DNA of 23,870 nucleotides from Lentisalinibacter sp037382365 (GTDB lineage Bacteria; Pseudomonadota; Gammaproteobacteria; Steroidobacterales; Woeseiaceae): contig JARRPZ010000099.1 of assembly GCA_037382365.1 (NCBI GenBank), forward strand, positions 1-23,870, in the 5' to 3' direction. Positions 21,370 to 23,870 of the stretch are shown piece by piece. The stretch's first letter is position 1; each line of letters begins with the position of its first letter. The translations under genes were made by a program, and so were the position numbers. Below the pieces are notes generated by a model. The model searched no databases, had not been told where the DNA came from, and worked only from the letters and a program-made list of their open reading frames with translations.

Positions 21370-23870
21370 ATGCGCAGATTCCTCAGTGCTCTCATCCTCC
21401 TCGCCACCCTGACCGCGGTCCAGCCGGCGGCGTTCGGCGCCGCCTCGGTCGAGACCTACCGCACCTGGATCCAGGAGATGAAGGCGGCCGAACGCGGACC
21501 GTTCTCGCGCCTGCGCTGGTTCTGCGAGGACGGTACCGTCCTGCCGCCCCAGCCTTACGCCTGCAGCGAACACGGCGGCGGTCACCAGCACGGCGAGTGG
21601 AGCGAACGCACGGAGGAACTGCGTGCGAACGGATACTACATCGCCAACATCCTGGCCGGCCTCGACGGCGCAGAGTGGGTCGGCGCAGCAGACTTCCGGG
21701 ATCGCTACGGCCAGCTGATCGTGGAGCGGTTCCTGATCGGCGCGGACAACGGCTGGATCCTGCGCCGCGCCTTGTTCTACCGGGGCGCGATACAGGCCGA
21801 GGACGAGCACGAAGGCGCGCGCGAATTACTGGTCACAATGGCCGAGGATCCCTACTGGAGCGGTCCCGGCTTCTCCGCCTGGCGCACCGGGGCCAAACTG
21901 CTGCCCCACGGCCAGGGCAGTGCCTCGATAGACCGGGTCCGCCAGTCGTCGGCCAGCCTGGCCGATCGTGACCCGGGTTTCCGTGAGCTGCGGGCCAAGA
22001 TCCACGGAGCGCCGGATGCGGGCGACGCGGAGCGGGTACGGGCCTACGCGGCCAAGCTGGAGCCGGGAGAACGGCAGCCCTACGAAGCGCTCGCCGCAGA
22101 GATCGACGCGGTCTACGCCGCGGCATCGCTGTCGGAGATCCTGGGCGACTTCCTCGAACGCGGGCCCCCGACGCCGTTCGCGGAGCCCGTCCGGGAAGCG
22201 CAGCAGGCAGCCTCCGGCGCGACCGCACCGATGGACCGGTTACAAGTGAGTGCGCAGCTCCTGGCCGACCTCCGATCCGCGATGAGTGACGTCCGGGATG
22301 CCGGCTGGCGGCTGGCCGCCCTGGATCTGAGCCTGCCCGTGGAAAACGAATTCTTCCGGGCAGCCACGGATCTGCGCAAGCAGCTGGACGGCTTGTCCCG
22401 CGCCGATCATGCCGCGGCGCTCGAGGCGGCCGGGAACGCCGCCTACGGGGCCGGACTGATCAACGATCGGCTGCGCGGCGAGCTCCTCCGCTCGCTGGCG
22501 AAACTGGACGCCGGCACTATCCCGCTGGCCGATTACCGGGCGGTGATCTCCTATCTCGGGCGAGCGCCGGGCTGGGGCACCCAGGCGCTGCGCATGAATT
22601 TCTTCGGCGCCATGCAGAAGCTCGCCGAGATCGAACCGATCGCCATGCGCTTCATACAGGACCAGCTGAGAGCCAGTTCCCTGCTGCTCTATGCGGACGT
22701 GCTGGATGCCCTGTCCCGCGATGCGGGTCAGCTGGCCGGTGTGCGCCACCAGATATTCGGCGAGGATGCGGGAGCGGCATTCACTGCGCTCAATCCGGGG
22801 CTCGCCCGGGGCGTCCTGCACGTGGCGACGGACCTGGCCGACGTCGAGTCCTTCCGGCCCGACGGTATCTACGTGCTCCCGGAGACGGTTTCCGACCTGC
22901 CGCCGGTCAGCGGCATCCTCACGGCCGGCGAGGGCAACCCCCTCTCCCACGTCCAGCTGCTGGCACGCAATCTCGGTATCCCGAATGCGACCATCGGCGA
23001 GAACTGGCTGCCGACCCTGAAAGAAAACGAAGGCCGGTCGGTGGTGCTCGCGGTGAGCCGCTCGGGGCTGGTGAGACTGGCCGCCGACGGACCCGAATGG
23101 GATGCGCGGCTCGGCGGCGACGACAGTGACGCCGGGGGGGCGATGATCCGGCCCGATCTGGAGAAGCTCGACCTCGAGGTGCAGCGCTTCCTGCCGCTGG
23201 ACGAGCTCGCGGCGGCCGACTCCGGTCGCACCGTCGGACCGAAAGCCGCCAAACTCGGCGAACTTCGGCGCCATTACCCGGAAGCGGTTTCCAACGGCCT
23301 CGCCATTCCTTTCGGCATCTTCCGGGAGGTCGCACTGGAACGACCGCACCCGGACGGCGGCACGATCTTCGAATGGATGCAGCGTTCCTACCGGGAGCTC
23401 GGCCCGATCGACACGTCCGACGAGGAACAGGCACGGCGCTACGAAGCATTCCGTGCCGAACTGTATGACCTGATCCTGAACACCCCGCTGGACGACGGCT
23501 TCCGGAAACGCCTGGAGTCTGCACTGACGGGCGTATTCGGTGCCGGGAAGGTCCCGGGCCTCTTCGTACGCTCCGACACCAATGTCGAGGACCTCGCCGG
23601 GTTCACCGGTGCGGGCCTGAACCTCACGCTGCCGAACGTCGTCGGCATGGACGATCTGCTCGCCGGCATCCGGAAAGTCTGGGCCTCGCCGTTCACGGCC
23701 CGGGCCTTCGCGTGGCGTCAGTCCCACATGGCGGAGCCGGAACACGTCTACACCTCCATCCTGCTGCTGGAATCGGTAGGCTCTGACAAGTCCGGCGTGC
23801 TGGTCACCCAGGACATCGACAGCGGCGATCGCGGCGTGCTGTCCGTGGCGGTGAACGAGGGTCTGGGCGG
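21370..23870 (+). CDS. Exported dikinase-like protein with glucan-water-dikinase domain order, 3' end beyond window
   Basis: 833 residues visible, no stop. A Sec signal peptide (MRRFLSALILLATLTAVQPA, cleavage near AFG|A) predicts export. Residues about 25-490 form a helical region I cannot name, with a Cys/His-rich stretch near the start (C52, C65, then HGGGHQHG). Residues about 500-580 are a phosphohistidine (swivel) domain with GNPLSHVQLLARNLGIPNA; His527 is the predicted phosphoryl carrier. From about 620 follows a PEP-synthase/PPDK-type ATP-binding domain: VGPKAAKLGEL, LAIPFGIF, then LFVRSDTNVEDLAGFTGAGL (Arg734) and IRKVWASPFTARAFAW. Carrier before ATP domain is the order of plant glucan water dikinases and the reverse of PPDK; LSHVxxxARN and PFGxF also resemble them. 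The PEP/pyruvate barrel has not appeared. Substrate unknown. The start is the first ATG and opens the signal peptide; no strong ribosome-binding site. Confidence 0.82.
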   Translation, partial: MRRFLSALILLATLTAVQPAAFGAASVETYRTWIQEMKAAERGPFSRLRWFCEDGTVLPPQPYACSEHGGGHQHGEWSERTEELRANGYYIANILAGLDGAEWVGAADFRDRYGQLIVERFLIGADNGWILRRALFYRGAIQAEDEHEGARELLVTMAEDPYWSGPGFSAWRTGAKLLPHGQGSASIDRVRQSSASLADRDPGFRELRAKIHGAPDAGDAERVRAYAAKLEPGERQPYEALAAEIDAVYAAASLSEILGDFLERGPPTPFAEPVREAQQAASGATAPMDRLQVSAQLLADLRSAMSDVRDAGWRLAALDLSLPVENEFFRAATDLRKQLDGLSRADHAAALEAAGNAAYGAGLINDRLRGELLRSLAKLDAGTIPLADYRAVISYLGRAPGWGTQALRMNFFGAMQKLAEIEPIAMRFIQDQLRASSLLLYADVLDALSRDAGQLAGVRHQIFGEDAGAAFTALNPGLARGVLHVATDLADVESFRPDGIYVLPETVSDLPPVSGILTAGEGNPLSHVQLLARNLGIPNATIGENWLPTLKENEGRSVVLAVSRSGLVRLAADGPEWDARLGGDDSDAGGAMIRPDLEKLDLEVQRFLPLDELAAADSGRTVGPKAAKLGELRRHYPEAVSNGLAIPFGIFREVALERPHPDGGTIFEWMQRSYRELGPIDTSDEEQARRYEAFRAELYDLILNTPLDDGFRKRLESALTGVFGAGKVPGLFVRSDTNVEDLAGFTGAGLNLTLPNVVGMDDLLAGIRKVWASPFTARAFAWRQSHMAEPEHVYTSILLLESVGSDKSGVLVTQDIDSGDRGVLSVAVNEGLG

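Noticed and set aside
22240..23745. 501-codon minus-strand frame
   Set aside because: Antisense to the dikinase-like gene, whose plus-strand motifs are clear; no family resemblance.

Overview
The window (about 24 kb, high GC, tightly packed, G/C-rich third codon positions) looks like the chromosome of a Gram-negative proteobacterium, most likely a high-GC gammaproteobacterium. Pointers are lipobox lipoproteins, an outer-membrane beta-barrel protein, a chaperone-usher pilus, an AsmA-family protein and an NAD-linked formate dehydrogenase. The lineage is an inference from gene families only. I see no tRNA, rRNA, transposase, integrase or CRISPR array.

Layout. (1) 1-4177: the end of an operon for soluble NAD-dependent molybdenum formate dehydrogenase, fdsB then fdsA. 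fdsB is split by a frameshift near 1016-1020. (2) 4256-4927: a small glyoxalase-fold (VOC) protein and a small lipoprotein. (3) 5053-8452: a promoter with a perfect -35 box, then four co-directional genes for exported proteins: a tandem DUF3011 protein, a three-EF-hand protein, a double BON protein and a phospholipase-D-family lipoprotein. (4) 10881-8495, minus strand: a YbaY/META lipoprotein gene broken by an internal deletion, an HdeD-like membrane protein, a lipoprotein with two VOC domains and a 51-residue lipoprotein. (5) 11003-11722: an outer-membrane beta-barrel protein. (6) 15628-11753, minus strand: a compact Csu-like (archaic) chaperone-usher pilus operon: pilin, chaperone, usher, second pilin. 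A divergent 80-residue exported protein at 15945 carries a pilin-like first strand. (7) 16384-18032: a CPA2-type cation/proton antiporter overlapping a CBS-domain protein. (8) 20336-18048, minus: an AsmA-family protein. (9) 21104-20565, minus: a second double-BON protein, paralogous to the one at 6293, with a perfect 16-bp-stem terminator. (10) 21370 to the window end: a large exported protein whose C-terminal half has the domain order of plant glucan water dikinases (phosphohistidine domain before the ATP-binding domain), cut by the window edge.

Overall, most of the window after the formate dehydrogenase encodes envelope proteins: at least four lipoproteins, two BON proteins, EF-hand and DUF3011 proteins, an outer-membrane barrel, a pilus and an AsmA protein. 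This suggests an envelope-maintenance or stress neighbourhood. The most unusual items are the exported dikinase-like protein, the mini-pilin next to the pilus operon, the lipid-anchored double VOC protein and the two broken reading frames.
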